The translations under genes were made by a program, and so were the position numbers. Below the pieces are notes generated by a model that was given only the letters and a program-made list of their open reading frames with translations, made no database searches and was not told where the DNA came from. A DNA stretch of 35,330 nucleotides, taken from contig NZ_CH902586.1 in assembly GCF_000152845.1 (NCBI RefSeq), forward strand, positions 190,606 to 225,935, given 5' to 3'. Shown piece after piece: positions 1 through 7,575 of the stretch (the stretch's first letter is position 1; the number at the start of each line of letters is the position of its first letter). The stretch is from Roseovarius sp. 217. GTDB taxonomy: Bacteria > Pseudomonadota > Alphaproteobacteria > Rhodobacterales > Rhodobacteraceae.

Positions 1-832
1 ATGCCAGCCACTCATCACGATCCTTCGTGCGTGTAGCGGACGCCCCGAACCCTACCGATGTCCGGGTCTTGCAGTAGGCATAAGCCCCGCCATAGGCCGG
101 GTTGACGATCATGCGATGGATGGTGGCGTATGTTGGCCGCCGCCAGACCACCTCACCTTGCTTGCGAAGGCAGGGCAGTTCAAGACCATGTTCAATGAAC
201 CACATGAGAGCCTGCCGCGCGCTCCCCAGCTCGGCGACCTTGTCGAATACCAGACTTATGGCATCTTGCACGCGACGATCCGGATCCTTCTCCAGCCGGC
301 CGCCAGCCTTCACGAAACCGACAGGAGCAGCGACGATAAGTTCGCCGCGCCGTGCCTTCTCATAGCGTGCCGCAAGGGAACGTTGTCTGAGGAGATCGAG
401 TTCGTATTCGTTCAGGCTGCCCTTCAGGCCCAGCAACAGGCGGTCATTGCCATCGCGCGGCGCATATACCGTCTCCTGATCGATCAACACCGTATCGACG
501 ACGCGGCACATCTCTACGAGATGCTGCCAGTCTCTGCTGTTGCGCGCGAAGCGGGATACTTCGCGCGCGGCAACGGCACCGACCTTTCCCAGACAGACAT
601 CTGCAATCATCCGGTCGAAGCCTGCCCGCTCGACGCCGCCGGCGGCAGACCGGCCAAGATCGTCATCTACGGTCTCGATCTGGCTCCAACCCAGATTGGA
701 GAGCCGTTCCCGCATCGCATATTGCAGGGTGCTGCTTTCCCGGTTGTGCAGGACCTGATGGGCTGATGACTGCCGGACGTAGAGGATCGCCTTGCGCTCC
801 AGGTGCTGCGGACCGATCTTCTCATGCTTCAT
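1..832 (-). CDS. Serine recombinase (resolvase/invertase catalytic domain plus Recombinase domain), cut by window edge
   Basis: The minus-strand frame opens at ATG 832 and stays open to base 1, so about 277 residues of a longer protein are present and the 3' end is missing. The N-terminus (MKHEKIGPQHLERKAILYVRQSS) has the YVRQSS form of the serine-recombinase active-site segment. Further in are DDDLGRSA, REVSRFARNSRDWQ and a DRLLLGLKGSLNEYELDLLRQRS stretch typical of the catalytic domain. A pfam07508-like Recombinase segment follows (TYATIHRMIVNPAYGGAYAY). Enzymes of this large-serine type usually exceed 500 residues and perform site-specific strand exchange on DNA. The start overlaps the end of the small upstream gene by 11 bases, so translation is probably coupled. 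Family assignment is firm; the substrate site is unknown. Confidence 0.85.
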   Translation of the reverse strand, partial: MKHEKIGPQHLERKAILYVRQSSAHQVLHNRESSTLQYAMRERLSNLGWSQIETVDDDLGRSAAGGVERAGFDRMIADVCLGKVGAVAAREVSRFARNSRDWQHLVEMCRVVDTVLIDQETVYAPRDGNDRLLLGLKGSLNEYELDLLRQRSLAARYEKARRGELIVAAPVGFVKAGGRLEKDPDRRVQDAISLVFDKVAELGSARQALMWFIEHGLELPCLRKQGEVVWRRPTYATIHRMIVNPAYGGAYAYCKTRTSVGFGASATRTKDRDEWLA

Positions 833-1007
833 GATAGCTCTCCCCCTCCGTTGCGCCCGCATGTTCCACCATCAAGCGCGCCATCAACCGCGTTACCGCA
901 TGCCGCGTGTCGTCGGGCAGGCTCTGCAAATGCGGGATTAGTGTCGCAGCTGTGGAGTGGGTCTCCGGAAACAGCTCGAGTTGCGTCGTCATCGTTTTGC
1001 GCGGCAT
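822..1007 (-). CDS. Small recombinase-associated hypothetical protein
   Basis: This 61-aa frame begins MPRKTMTTQLELFPE and ends ESYHEA. I chose ATG 1007 because a GGAGG lies 7 bases upstream; ATG 992 is a possible internal alternative. The mildly helical mid-part (IPHLQSLPDDTRHAVTRLMARLMVEHA) and the QLELFPE start look like genuine protein, unlike the competing frame over the same bases. Its stop overlaps the recombinase start by 11 bases, as expected of an operon partner. I do not recognise a domain. Short proteins of this type often precede serine recombinases in rhizobial and rhodobacterial elements. A role as helper or regulator of the recombinase is inference only. Confidence 0.6.
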   Translation of the reverse strand: MPRKTMTTQLELFPETHSTAATLIPHLQSLPDDTRHAVTRLMARLMVEHAGATEGESYHEA

Positions 1008-1410
1008 TGGCCGACCTCCGAATCGTGGGTTCAGAGTCCAATGCTGCGCTAGCGCGTGATGAGGAGTCGGAATTATCGAATGAGTTACGGCCAGTCTCGC
1101 GGACCAGCTCCGCAAGCACCGTCAGGGTATCCAGACCAACATGTGCCGTATCGACACCGCGACAGCCGGCACATGCAGCCCGGTCAAACATCCAGACAGG
1201 GACTTCCAGAGACCGGTCCGACCGACCACCAGTGAGATTGCATCGAAATACCGCCACACCAGGTTTGTCGATCACCTCATGGACATAAACCGATCGGCCA
1301 AACCAAGGGTGCCATCGATAAAGAACCTCGCGCCGATCGATAACGTGGGTGTTCTGGCGTTCAGTTGTACAACCACCAACGCCCACACTCGGCCCTTGGC
1401 GGCAGACCAC
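829..1410 (-). CDS. DUF5372-like small protein, reading frame extended by overlap
   Basis: The N-terminal half of this minus-strand frame (VIDRREVLYRWHPWFGRSVYVHEVID, then VPVWMFDRAACAGCRG and LTVLAELVRE) resembles the small DUF5372-type proteins that sit upstream of recombinase or transposase genes. The remaining 90 residues run antiphase through the 61-aa gene and are low-complexity Ala/Asp/Ser/Gly. Either the real protein is extended by lack of a stop codon in GC-rich DNA, or the two genes truly overlap by about 180 bases. The start is uncertain: the first roughly 20 residues look non-coding, and a GTG just before the IDRREV stretch is an alternative. Function unknown. Confidence 0.45.
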   Translation of the reverse strand: MVCRQGPSVGVGGCTTERQNTHVIDRREVLYRWHPWFGRSVYVHEVIDKPGVAVFRCNLTGGRSDRSLEVPVWMFDRAACAGCRGVDTAHVGLDTLTVLAELVRETGRNSFDNSDSSSRASAALDSEPTIRRSANAAQNDDDATRAVSGDPLHSCDTNPAFAEPARRHAACGNAVDGALDGGTCGRNGGGELS

Positions 1411-1724
1411 CCGCCGTGCTCTATTGGCTGAGAAAAGACAAAACCCAACCCGATCAGCAGGTGCAAAGAGTAGCTTAATTTACGCCAGATCCTGTCCAAC
1501 CGATGGGGAGTAGCTCACTGCTCGGTTTTCCAGTTCCATGGGAGCAACTCGGGCAAGCGTGACACAGTGATGTCCGGCAGGCGCGCAAGGACATCTGCCA
1601 TCCAGGCCTGTGGGTTCGTTCAATCCGGCTTCAATGAGGTCGCGGACAGCGCCTGTGTGACCCCAGCGTCGTAGCCCGCGACCTCACAGAACCCTCCAGA
1701 TTTCCCGGCTGCGAAAGGAGTGAT
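1411..1724. other. Gene-free stretch with transposase debris
   Basis: This stretch separates the recombinase module from the amidase. The only recognisable content is the IS66 transposase tail described at 1515-1640. On the minus strand, 1616-1690 reads as open triplets ending in LIEAGLN or SLKPD depending on frame, which may be more transposase debris, but I could not assign it. No promoter or hairpin stood out. Confidence 0.5.
1515..1640 (-). pseudogene. IS66-family transposase, C-terminal remnant
   Basis: Translating the minus strand toward the stop at 1515-1517 gives NPQAWMADVLARLPD followed by VSRLPELLPWNWKTEQ. This is the characteristic C-terminus of IS66-family (TnpC) transposases, where a DPQAWLxDVLxRI...L.ELLPW tail is conserved. 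The frame is closed by a TGA only two codons upstream of NPQAW, while a neighbouring frame reads AGLNE, the expected preceding residues. A frameshift or junction is therefore present near 1612. Only about 35 codons remain, so this is a dead fragment. Upstream limit approximate. Confidence 0.7.
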
Positions 1725-3425
1725 TCACAATAACGGCCGCAGACAATGCCAATCCGTCAGAGACTGAAACGCAATCCCCACTTCAAGCAGCCGCGCCTCT
1801 GAAAACGGGCGTCCGATCAATTGAAAACCCTGTGGCAACTGCGCACCGGAGGCACCTTGGTGCATTCCGCAAGGCAGGCTCAGACATGGAAGGCCAAGGT
1901 AGTTGAAAGGGCGTAGCATTATAGTCAGTTCCTTAGCGACGACTGACCCCGAAGGTGCATCCGGCGATGCCTCAGCAATTGTCGGCGTCGCAATGGCCAT
2001 CACCGGTAGGTGCAACATGTCCACATTCGCCATGACACGTGTCACAAAATCACTCAGCAAAGCGCCCCGCACTCGTTGCGCATGGTCATGGGCGGCATAT
2101 GGAATCCCAATACCTTGTAGTAGCATGCTGCGCATTGCGGGAGAGAACTCATCGGGTTGGTGCCTTAGCGCGGGCAGATGAAGCGCTGAAATCTCTGCCA
2201 TGATCATCAAAGAGGACAGGGCATTGATCATGTTGTAGTCAAAATCAGGCACCTCGATGAGGCTTGCTCCTGCGTCACGCATTAAACCCAAGCTCTCGTC
2301 TATATTGTGACGCAGGTGACCTTCTAGCAAATCATGGAAAAAATGCCGCGAAATTCCGATCCTTATACCTTTGAGGCTGCTGGTGCCAATGCAGTCAACG
2401 CGACGTGTACTGGTAGTTGCATCGGCGGCATCTCGGCCCGCTATTACTTGGAACAGAGCCGCGCAATCTGCCGCGCTACGGGCCAAGGGACCGATATGAT
2501 CATGTGAATAGCTTACGGGGAAGGCTCCGTACCGGCTGACCCTACCGTAGGTGGGCTTGAGTCCTGTTACCCCACATATGGCTGCTGGAATGCGGATCGA
2601 GCCACCCGTATCACTTCCTAGGGCACCAAAAACGGATGCCGTAGCGCAGGCGACGGCCGACCCGCTGGAAGAGCCGCCGGTTATTGACTGCACATCCCAT
2701 GGATTTAGACAATCGCCTAGCAAAGCGTTTAACCCCGTGGGATCGAAGCTTGCTTCTGTCAAGTGCAGCCTTCCAATCGAAACAGCGCCCGCCGCCTCAA
2801 GACGATTAATGACCGTCGCGGTTTTTTGGGTGGCAGGGATCGAAGTGTCAGGCCCCCCGGCACAGATGCCAAGCCATGCGTGGTAGAAAAGCCCCTTATG
2901 CGCCAAGGGAATTCCATCTAGATCACCTAGTGTCGTACCTGCCCTGCGCCTGGCGTCACTACGGTCCGCTGCTGCCAATGCACTGCACTCATCAATACTA
3001 AGCGCAGCATTCGTTAAGCTGGAAATATATGAAAGACGTGTCAGAGCTGCCTCGGTCAAATCCCTCGACGTTGCCTCGCCAGCGGCAAGCATGGCAGCTG
3101 CAGATCCTATGTCGCGATCCAACAGCGCGCTTTTGCCTTTCAGCGTTGGCGGGTAGGTATGCGTTGTCTGCTCTTTTTGGGTACCAGTGCTCCAACACGC
3201 GGAGTCAACGGCAAGGTTTTCAAGAGTAGTCAGAAAAGATAACGGGTCCTCAATGGGTGAGATGTTCGAATCAAGCGCTGCAGTATTTTTGGCAAAAACG
3301 TAGTGGCCTCGCCCAAATACTTCATCGGGAAAATTTTGAAGTGCAACATCATGCCAAACCGTTGCTACTTCTGTGGCGAGGTCCTTAAAAGTCTTTATGT
3401 GTTGATGCACGTCTGTACCCACCAA
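1725..3425 (-). CDS. Amidase signature family hydrolase
   Basis: This 566-aa protein belongs to the amidase signature (AS) family, whose members hydrolyse carboxamides with a Ser-cisSer-Lys triad. All three residues are visible: Lys177 in PLAHKGLF, Ser252 in the GGSSSGS loop, and nucleophile Ser276 in GSDTGGSIRIP. The Ser252-Ser276 spacing of 24 is the family's usual one. Residues 1-95 form an N-terminal extension ahead of the AS core and have no domain I recognise. The gene stands alone, flanked by IS66 and IS3 fragments, and its base composition is visibly less GC-rich than the replication region, so it was probably carried in with those elements. Substrate unknown; a GatA role is unlikely without gatB or gatC nearby. 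Confidence 0.88.
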   Translation of the reverse strand: MVGTDVHQHIKTFKDLATEVATVWHDVALQNFPDEVFGRGHYVFAKNTAALDSNISPIEDPLSFLTTLENLAVDSACWSTGTQKEQTTHTYPPTLKGKSALLDRDIGSAAAMLAAGEATSRDLTEAALTRLSYISSLTNAALSIDECSALAAADRSDARRRAGTTLGDLDGIPLAHKGLFYHAWLGICAGGPDTSIPATQKTATVINRLEAAGAVSIGRLHLTEASFDPTGLNALLGDCLNPWDVQSITGGSSSGSAVACATASVFGALGSDTGGSIRIPAAICGVTGLKPTYGRVSRYGAFPVSYSHDHIGPLARSAADCAALFQVIAGRDAADATTSTRRVDCIGTSSLKGIRIGISRHFFHDLLEGHLRHNIDESLGLMRDAGASLIEVPDFDYNMINALSSLMIMAEISALHLPALRHQPDEFSPAMRSMLLQGIGIPYAAHDHAQRVRGALLSDFVTRVMANVDMLHLPVMAIATPTIAEASPDAPSGSVVAKELTIMLRPFNYLGLPCLSLPCGMHQGASGAQLPQGFQLIGRPFSEARLLEVGIAFQSLTDWHCLRPLL

Positions 3426-3581
3426 TTATTTGCATGCGGATGCTGCTCCGAAAAATATTTAGCCGGAGTAGAGTGGTCCGCCCCCACCGAGTGGTCCAGT
3501 TTGAATGTTAGTGCATGGTTGGCCTTTGGTCTATCGGAACGATGCTTTCGGGCACACTTCGGAAGCGAGAGGAGTGTCCAG

Positions 3582-3655
3582 ATGCCGAAGAAACGATTCA
3601 CCGACGAGCAGATCGCGTTCGCGCTGAGGCAGGCGGAGGCCGGCACGACCGTCGG
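3582..3655 (+). pseudogene. IS3-family OrfA transposase, N-terminal remnant
   Basis: ATG 3582 starts MPKKRFTDEQIAFALRQAEAG, the standard opening of IS3-group OrfA proteins (HTH_Tnp_1 helix). A good GAGAGGAG lies just upstream. After TTVG the frame runs into the inverted end of the 307-bp element and stops. The expected continuation (a VCRK.G.SE.TFY.WK-type segment) is absent on the far side of that element as well, so this is a truncation, not a simple interruption. Bases 3426-3581 upstream probably hold the IS left end, but I could not fix its terminal repeat. Confidence 0.75.
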
Positions 3656-3962
3656 TGTCACTGTACCCTAATTGATCAGAATCTGCGGGTTCAGAGTGAT
3701 TAGGGGCAAAATTGTACCCTTAATTACAATATTTCCACAGGTCATGTTGCAGGACGACGCTCAACGTTTTGCCTACCTTGGAAGGCCAATATCCGTTTGC
3801 CCGCCACAAGAGGCGGCTACGTTTTCCACAATTTCGACCGTCTGGCAATTAAGGGTGCAGTATTGCAATAAACGGCACAATACGGAAATTAAAGGTACAG
3901 ATCGCCATTGAAATTGTTGGGAAATTTCAATCCAGATTCTGATTAATTAGGGTACAGTGACA
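3656..3962. mobile_element. Miniature inverted-repeat element with iterated TGTACCC boxes
   Basis: Bases 3656-3685 and 3933-3962 are inverted copies of each other with 29 of 30 matches; both begin TGTCACTGTACCCTAATT when read inward. Inside, related boxes recur: TTGTACCCTTAATT at 3712, a reverse-oriented CAATTAAGGGTGCAG near 3845 and AAATTAAAGGTACAG near 3887. Iterated ends carrying several copies of one box are a feature of transposons whose transposase binds multiple terminal sites (Tn7/Tn5053 type). This 307-bp unit has no coding capacity and could be a non-autonomous derivative with left and right ends brought together. No matching target duplication is visible outside the ends. Bases 3963-4097 hold nothing I can support. 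Confidence 0.7.
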
Positions 3963-4097
3963 ACTGCGGATGAAACGATAAGCAGAACGACCGAGTTTGC
4001 ATCAGGCATCGGTAACGGAGAGCGGCAAGATATGAGGCTACGGGCGACAAAATAGAGTTTTCTCAGATCCTTATCGCTCACCAAGATCGGCAACTCG

Positions 4098-4712
4098 TTA
4101 CCCGAAATCGACTTGTGGCGCTTCGCCCACAACCCCCGCGTCTTCCAACTGCTCGCGATCGGGAAGGTCGCGCAAGCTCTCCAGGCCGAAGGCCACGAGG
4201 AACTGCTCGGTGGTGACGAAGGTGTAGGGCGCGCCGCGTCGAGGGGACCGCGGCCCGGTCCCGATCAGGTCTCGCGCATGCAACCGCCCGATCAGATCAC
4301 GGCTGATCTCCTTGCCGAAGATGCCCTTCAGCCCATCGCGGGCGATCGGTTGGTGGTAGGCGATAGCCGCCAGCACCGCGACGTCGAACTCGCTCAGGTC
4401 CAGCAGCTGGTCGCCGACATCCGCCGCGGCGCGGATCGCGGGCGCGTAAGCGGCCCGCGTCCGGAACATCCAACCACCAGCGACTTGCGCGATCTCGAAC
4501 GCCCGCCCGTCCAGATCGGCACTGAGGTCCTCGATCAGCAGATCAACCGAGGTCCCCTGCCCAACAACCCGCGCCAGGTCTTCGCGTGCCACGGGCGAGG
4601 CGGAAGCAAAGAGCACCGCCTCGATCCGGCGCATCCATTCCCGCCAGCGCAGTTCCGGCGGCAAGTCGGGCAACTCGCGGTCCAGGTCGGGCTCATTGCG
4701 GTCCTTTGCCAT
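4098..4712 (-). CDS. scpB: ScpB-like chromosome segregation/condensation protein
   Basis: The 204-aa product resembles ScpB, the winged-helix kleisin partner that with ScpA and SMC forms bacterial condensin. Visible family features are the N-terminal MRRIEAVLFASASPVAREDLARVVG, the RAFEIAQVAGGWMFRTRAAYAPAI segment and the second winged helix (LSEFDVAVLAAIAYHQPIARDGLKGIFGKEISRDLIGRLHARDLI). Length fits the family. The ATG lies directly after the DUF1403 stop, so both genes form one minus-strand transcription unit. No scpA or smc is nearby. It is either a plasmid-borne accessory ScpB acting with the chromosomal complex or a specialised partner of DUF1403. The first is inference; the family call is strong. 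Confidence 0.88.
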   Translation of the reverse strand: MAKDRNEPDLDRELPDLPPELRWREWMRRIEAVLFASASPVAREDLARVVGQGTSVDLLIEDLSADLDGRAFEIAQVAGGWMFRTRAAYAPAIRAAADVGDQLLDLSEFDVAVLAAIAYHQPIARDGLKGIFGKEISRDLIGRLHARDLIGTGPRSPRRGAPYTFVTTEQFLVAFGLESLRDLPDREQLEDAGVVGEAPQVDFG

Positions 4713-4714
4713 CG

Positions 4715-5599
4715 CTACACTCCATAGAGCCGGAAGGTGTCGCGGCCGGTCAGCTCGCGCACCGCGCCCAGCTCGACCAACCGGTCACAGAGCCGCCGCG
4801 CAGCGCGATCCGGCAAAGGCAAGGCCGAAGGCGCCATGGCGTCGCGGGTCAGAAACATCTCGACCGCCTCGCCCGACCCCTTGGCCCGCAGCTTTGGCGC
4901 GACCGCGTTCAGATGCGCGGCGCGGCGCGCGAGATCGGCGGCCTGCCGCACGGCCTCGACCACCGAGGAGAGGAGCGCGTGATGACAGGCCAGCCGAAGG
5001 TCATCGCCCCGTTTGCGCAGGTCGGCGCGTTTCAGCCCGGCCGCCAGAAGGGGCACGACGTGATCCCAGCCGAGCGCCTGTGCGAGTGCCCCGTCGGCGA
5101 GGATCAGCGCCGGCACGTCTGCACGCGGCCTCTCCTTCAGTACCAACTCTAGCACCATCGCGGCCCTGGTGACGGGCGCCCCCTGCCCCGCATCAATCCA
5201 CGCAGCGATCTGGCCCGGCTCAAGGGTCGGCAAAGCCCGGGCGAGAGCCTTGACTGACATCGGTCGTTCCACCGCGCGCCTCCACAAAAGACAGGTTTCC
5301 CCCGCCGGTCCGGGCAGGTCGCCGGGACGCAGAAGGTGAACCGCATCGCGCAACGCCCCTGCCCGTTCCGGTCTCCCGGAAAACCCCACGCATGCCTCCG
5401 CTGCCCGCAGCGCGAGCCTGTCCCGCAACAAGGTTTGGGGGACACAGTCCCGCCCCAACACCAGATGCAGGTGGGCCAGCGCGGCGCCTGACAAAAACGC
5501 CACATCTTCAAGGGTTTCACCACGGACCGAGGTGACCCAGGCGGGCATCCGGGGTAGCGTGTCTAGGTCGCTGATGTGATCGGGCCGGGTAAATGTCAT
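4715..5599 (-). CDS. DUF1403 family protein
   Basis: This 294-aa protein matches the DUF1403 type seen in alphaproteobacteria: an N-terminal region with WVTSVRGETLEDVAFLSGAALAHLHLVL, an Ala/Leu/Arg-rich helical middle, and a C-terminal winged-helix-like part (ALPLPDRAARRLCDRLVELGAVRELTGRDTFRLYGV). It has no signal peptide or membrane segment and is probably cytoplasmic. Molecular function is unknown. It is the first gene of a two-gene unit with scpB (2-base gap) and is transcribed away from the recombinase at 5713. The repeated association of these families suggests a shared DNA-segregation or recombination task, but that is inference. No clear Shine-Dalgarno precedes ATG 5599. Confidence 0.8.
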   Translation of the reverse strand: MTFTRPDHISDLDTLPRMPAWVTSVRGETLEDVAFLSGAALAHLHLVLGRDCVPQTLLRDRLALRAAEACVGFSGRPERAGALRDAVHLLRPGDLPGPAGETCLLWRRAVERPMSVKALARALPTLEPGQIAAWIDAGQGAPVTRAAMVLELVLKERPRADVPALILADGALAQALGWDHVVPLLAAGLKRADLRKRGDDLRLACHHALLSSVVEAVRQAADLARRAAHLNAVAPKLRAKGSGEAVEMFLTRDAMAPSALPLPDRAARRLCDRLVELGAVRELTGRDTFRLYGV

Positions 5600-5673
5600 A
5601 CCGGAAGCCTACATCGTCGCGGCGCTTTCTACCAGAAAATATCGCGTAAACCGCCCCGCCTTTCTATTCTACG

Positions 5674-5706
5674 TTATGTCCAATAAGTTTGCATTATCGG
5701 ACGTAA
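5674..5706. other. Putative tyrosine-recombinase core site (13-7-13 inverted arms)
   Basis: The divergent intergenic region contains TTATGTCCAATAA, a 7-base spacer GTTTGCA, and TTATCGGACGTAA. The two 13-base arms are inverted copies with 11 of 13 matches. Two 11-13-bp arms around a 6-8-bp spacer is the geometry of tyrosine-recombinase core sites such as dif, loxP and FRT. The site ends 6 bases before the recombinase start codon. It could be the crossover site, an operator for the divergent promoters, or both. Function is inferred from layout. Confidence 0.6.
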
Positions 5707-5712
5707 AAAGAT

Positions 5713-6822
5713 ATGCTCCCCGACATGTCAGAAAACAACGAGAAATCGAGCTCAGCGCAGCCAAACGGGTCCTGCGTCAACGAGGACGACGGGAGAGATC
5801 CGACGTCCAGCGAGGCTCTGACTCTCCCCACCTTTGTGGCTGGCTCCGGCACGCTCGACCGGCTGGTGGACACTGCCCGGGACTATGCCCGCGCGGCGGC
5901 CTCGGACAACACGTTGAAGGCCTATGCCAAGGATTGGGCGCACTTCGCGCGCTGGTGCCGAATGAAGGGCATCGAGCCGCTGCCTCCTTCACCAGAGATG
6001 ACCGGGCTTTACCTTGCCGATCTGGCCAGCGGCTTGGGCCCCTCCCCTGCCCTATCGGTATCGACAATCGACCGCCGACTTTCCGGCCTCACTTGGAATT
6101 ACGCACAACGCGGATTCACGCTCGATCGAAAAAACCGCCATATCGCAACGGTGTTGGCGGGTATCAAGCGCAAACATGCGCGTCCGCCCGTGCAGAAAGA
6201 GGCGATCCTGGCCGAGGACATCCTCGCGATGGTCGCCACCCTGCCCTACGATCTGCGCGGGCTGCGGGACCGCGCGATCTTGCTTCTGGGGTACGCCGGT
6301 GGCCTGCGCCGCTCCGAAATCGTCAGTCTCGACAGGCATAAGAATGACACGCCCGACAGCGGCGGCTGGATCGAGATCATGGACCAAGGTGCGCTGCTCA
6401 CCCTCAATGCCAAGACCGGTTGGCGCGAAGTCGAGATCGGGCGCGGCTCATCAGATCAGACCTGCCCCATTCATGCGCTGGCACAATGGCTGCATTTTGC
6501 GAAGATCGACTTCGGCCCTGTCTTCGTCGGCACCTCGCGGGACGGCAAACGCGCGCTGGAGGCACGGCTGAACGACAAGCATGTCGCTCGATTGATCAAA
6601 CGCACCGTTCTGAATGCCGGGATCAGATCGGAGCTGCCTGAAAAGGAACGACTGGCCCTGTTTTCCGGGCACTCTCTGCGCGCCGGTCTGGCCAGTTCCG
6701 CCGAGGTCGACGAACGCTATGTCCAGAAGCACCTTGGCCACGCCACCGCGGAGATGACCCGCCGCTACCAGCGCCGCCGCGATCGGTTCCGGGTGAATCT
6801 GACCAAGGCAGCCGGATTGTGA
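5713..6822 (+). CDS. Tyrosine recombinase/integrase of plasmid type
   Basis: This 369-aa enzyme has all catalytic residues of the tyrosine-recombinase family: Arg199 (GGLRRSE), His320 and Arg323 in SGHSLRAG, His343 in HLGHAT and nucleophile Tyr352. An N-terminal SAM-like core-binding domain (about residues 45-155, with NTLKAYAKDWAHFARWC) precedes the catalytic domain (about 165-360). The GHSLRAG form of box II is typical of integrases scattered on alphaproteobacterial plasmids. ATG 5713 is used, but ATG 5725 (MSENNEK) is equally possible since neither has a good ribosome site. The gene lies beside a 13-7-13 inverted site and is divergent from DUF1403-scpB. A role in resolving or integrating the replicon is plausible; the actual reaction is unknown. 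Confidence 0.88.
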   Translation: MLPDMSENNEKSSSAQPNGSCVNEDDGRDPTSSEALTLPTFVAGSGTLDRLVDTARDYARAAASDNTLKAYAKDWAHFARWCRMKGIEPLPPSPEMTGLYLADLASGLGPSPALSVSTIDRRLSGLTWNYAQRGFTLDRKNRHIATVLAGIKRKHARPPVQKEAILAEDILAMVATLPYDLRGLRDRAILLLGYAGGLRRSEIVSLDRHKNDTPDSGGWIEIMDQGALLTLNAKTGWREVEIGRGSSDQTCPIHALAQWLHFAKIDFGPVFVGTSRDGKRALEARLNDKHVARLIKRTVLNAGIRSELPEKERLALFSGHSLRAGLASSAEVDERYVQKHLGHATAEMTRRYQRRRDRFRVNLTKAAGL

Positions 6823-6828
6823 CGTGGA

Positions 6829-7164
6829 TCAGGAGTCTTCGGACTTTAAAGCCGAAAGGGAGGCAACATGGCGAGGAAGATCGCTGCGGGAATGGAGGAT
6901 ATCCACGATGATGACCTCGTCGGGCTGGTCCAGAAAGACCAGGAAATGCTCCCCTGCCCTTATGAACCGCAGGTCTTCGACATCATCAACGAGAACTGCG
7001 CAACTCCGGCTATAGGCCTGGCCACTCAGAATACTTTCACAGCGGCTGAGCAATTCGGCCTCGTAAAGCTCTGCTTGGCGCAGCCCGAAACTTTCGATCG
7101 TCCATCTTGCGATTTCCGTGAGGCTGGCTTCCGCACGACGGGTCAGCCGGAAGGATCGGCTCAT
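6829..7164 (-). CDS. parE: ParE/RelE-superfamily toxin
   Basis: The 111-aa product begins SRSFRLTRRAEASLTEIARWTIESFGLRQAELYEAEL, the usual opening of ParE toxins. It continues with the YSRSCAVLVDDVEDLRFIRAGEHFLVFLDQPDEVIIVDILHSRSDLPRH segment, in which the arginine and the ILH.R.D motif of the fold are visible. ParE proteins poison DNA gyrase; close relatives in the RelE fold are ribosome-dependent RNases, so the target is not certain from sequence. The ATG overlaps the antitoxin stop by 4 bases, the normal antitoxin-first order. The gene ends 6 bases from the convergent recombinase gene. On a repABC plasmid its likely job is post-segregational stabilisation. Confidence 0.85.
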   Translation of the reverse strand: MSRSFRLTRRAEASLTEIARWTIESFGLRQAELYEAELLSRCESILSGQAYSRSCAVLVDDVEDLRFIRAGEHFLVFLDQPDEVIIVDILHSRSDLPRHVASLSALKSEDS

Positions 7165-7418
7165 GAACGCGCGCGCGCAGTCGCAAAGGCCCTACGGATC
7201 GCATCTTTGCCGCTGCCCTCCGCAAGATCACCCGCTTTAGCCTGCGCCAGACCTTCAAGTAGACCCTTTCGAATGTCGGCCAGCTGTGCTTCTTCCTGCT
7301 CGAGCAGCCTCAGGCCAGCGCGCATCGCTTCGCTTACATTCTGGTAGCGCCCAGACGCCACCAGTGCTTGAACCAGATGGTCTTGGGTCTCGGTCAGGAC
7401 AACGTTGCGTGTCACCAT
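7161..7418 (-). CDS. parD: ParD-family antitoxin (ribbon-helix-helix)
   Basis: The 85-aa protein starts MVTRNVVLTETQDHLVQALVASGRYQNVSEAMRAGLRLLEQEE, a clear ParD ribbon-helix-helix DNA-binding domain (residues 1-45). A C-terminal toxin-wrapping tail rich in Ala, Lys and Glu follows. I chose ATG 7418 over the longer frame because a GGAG lies 8 bases upstream and homology begins here. ParD antitoxins neutralise the paired ParE and repress their own promoter. The upstream AT-rich stretch 7433-7470 would be the autoregulated promoter, though I see no unambiguous operator. Confidence 0.87.
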   Translation of the reverse strand: MVTRNVVLTETQDHLVQALVASGRYQNVSEAMRAGLRLLEQEEAQLADIRKGLLEGLAQAKAGDLAEGSGKDAIRRAFATARARS

Positions 7419-7575
7419 GGGTCGGGTCTCCTTTGTTGGCAATATATGCCAATTCTCACTTTTGGTCAATGGACGCTGACCTTGGCCGACGAACAGCCAT
7501 CACGCGACCTCTCCTCTCGTCGCGGTCAATCGGTCGTTTAATAGCGATGTATGAAACTGCAAAAAGACTGTTTTG

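Noticed and set aside
116..766. Plus-strand open frame of 216 codons
   Set aside because: It mirrors the partial serine recombinase, whose catalytic motifs are on the minus strand.
3651..3967. Target duplication flanking the 307-bp element
   Set aside because: The 5 bases outside each end (GTCGG and ACTGC) do not match, and extending the ends gives inverted, not direct, similarity.
3947..4132. 61-codon minus-strand frame beside scpB
   Set aside because: It reads out of the miniature element end, has no ribosome site or recognisable motif, and overlaps the scpB end.
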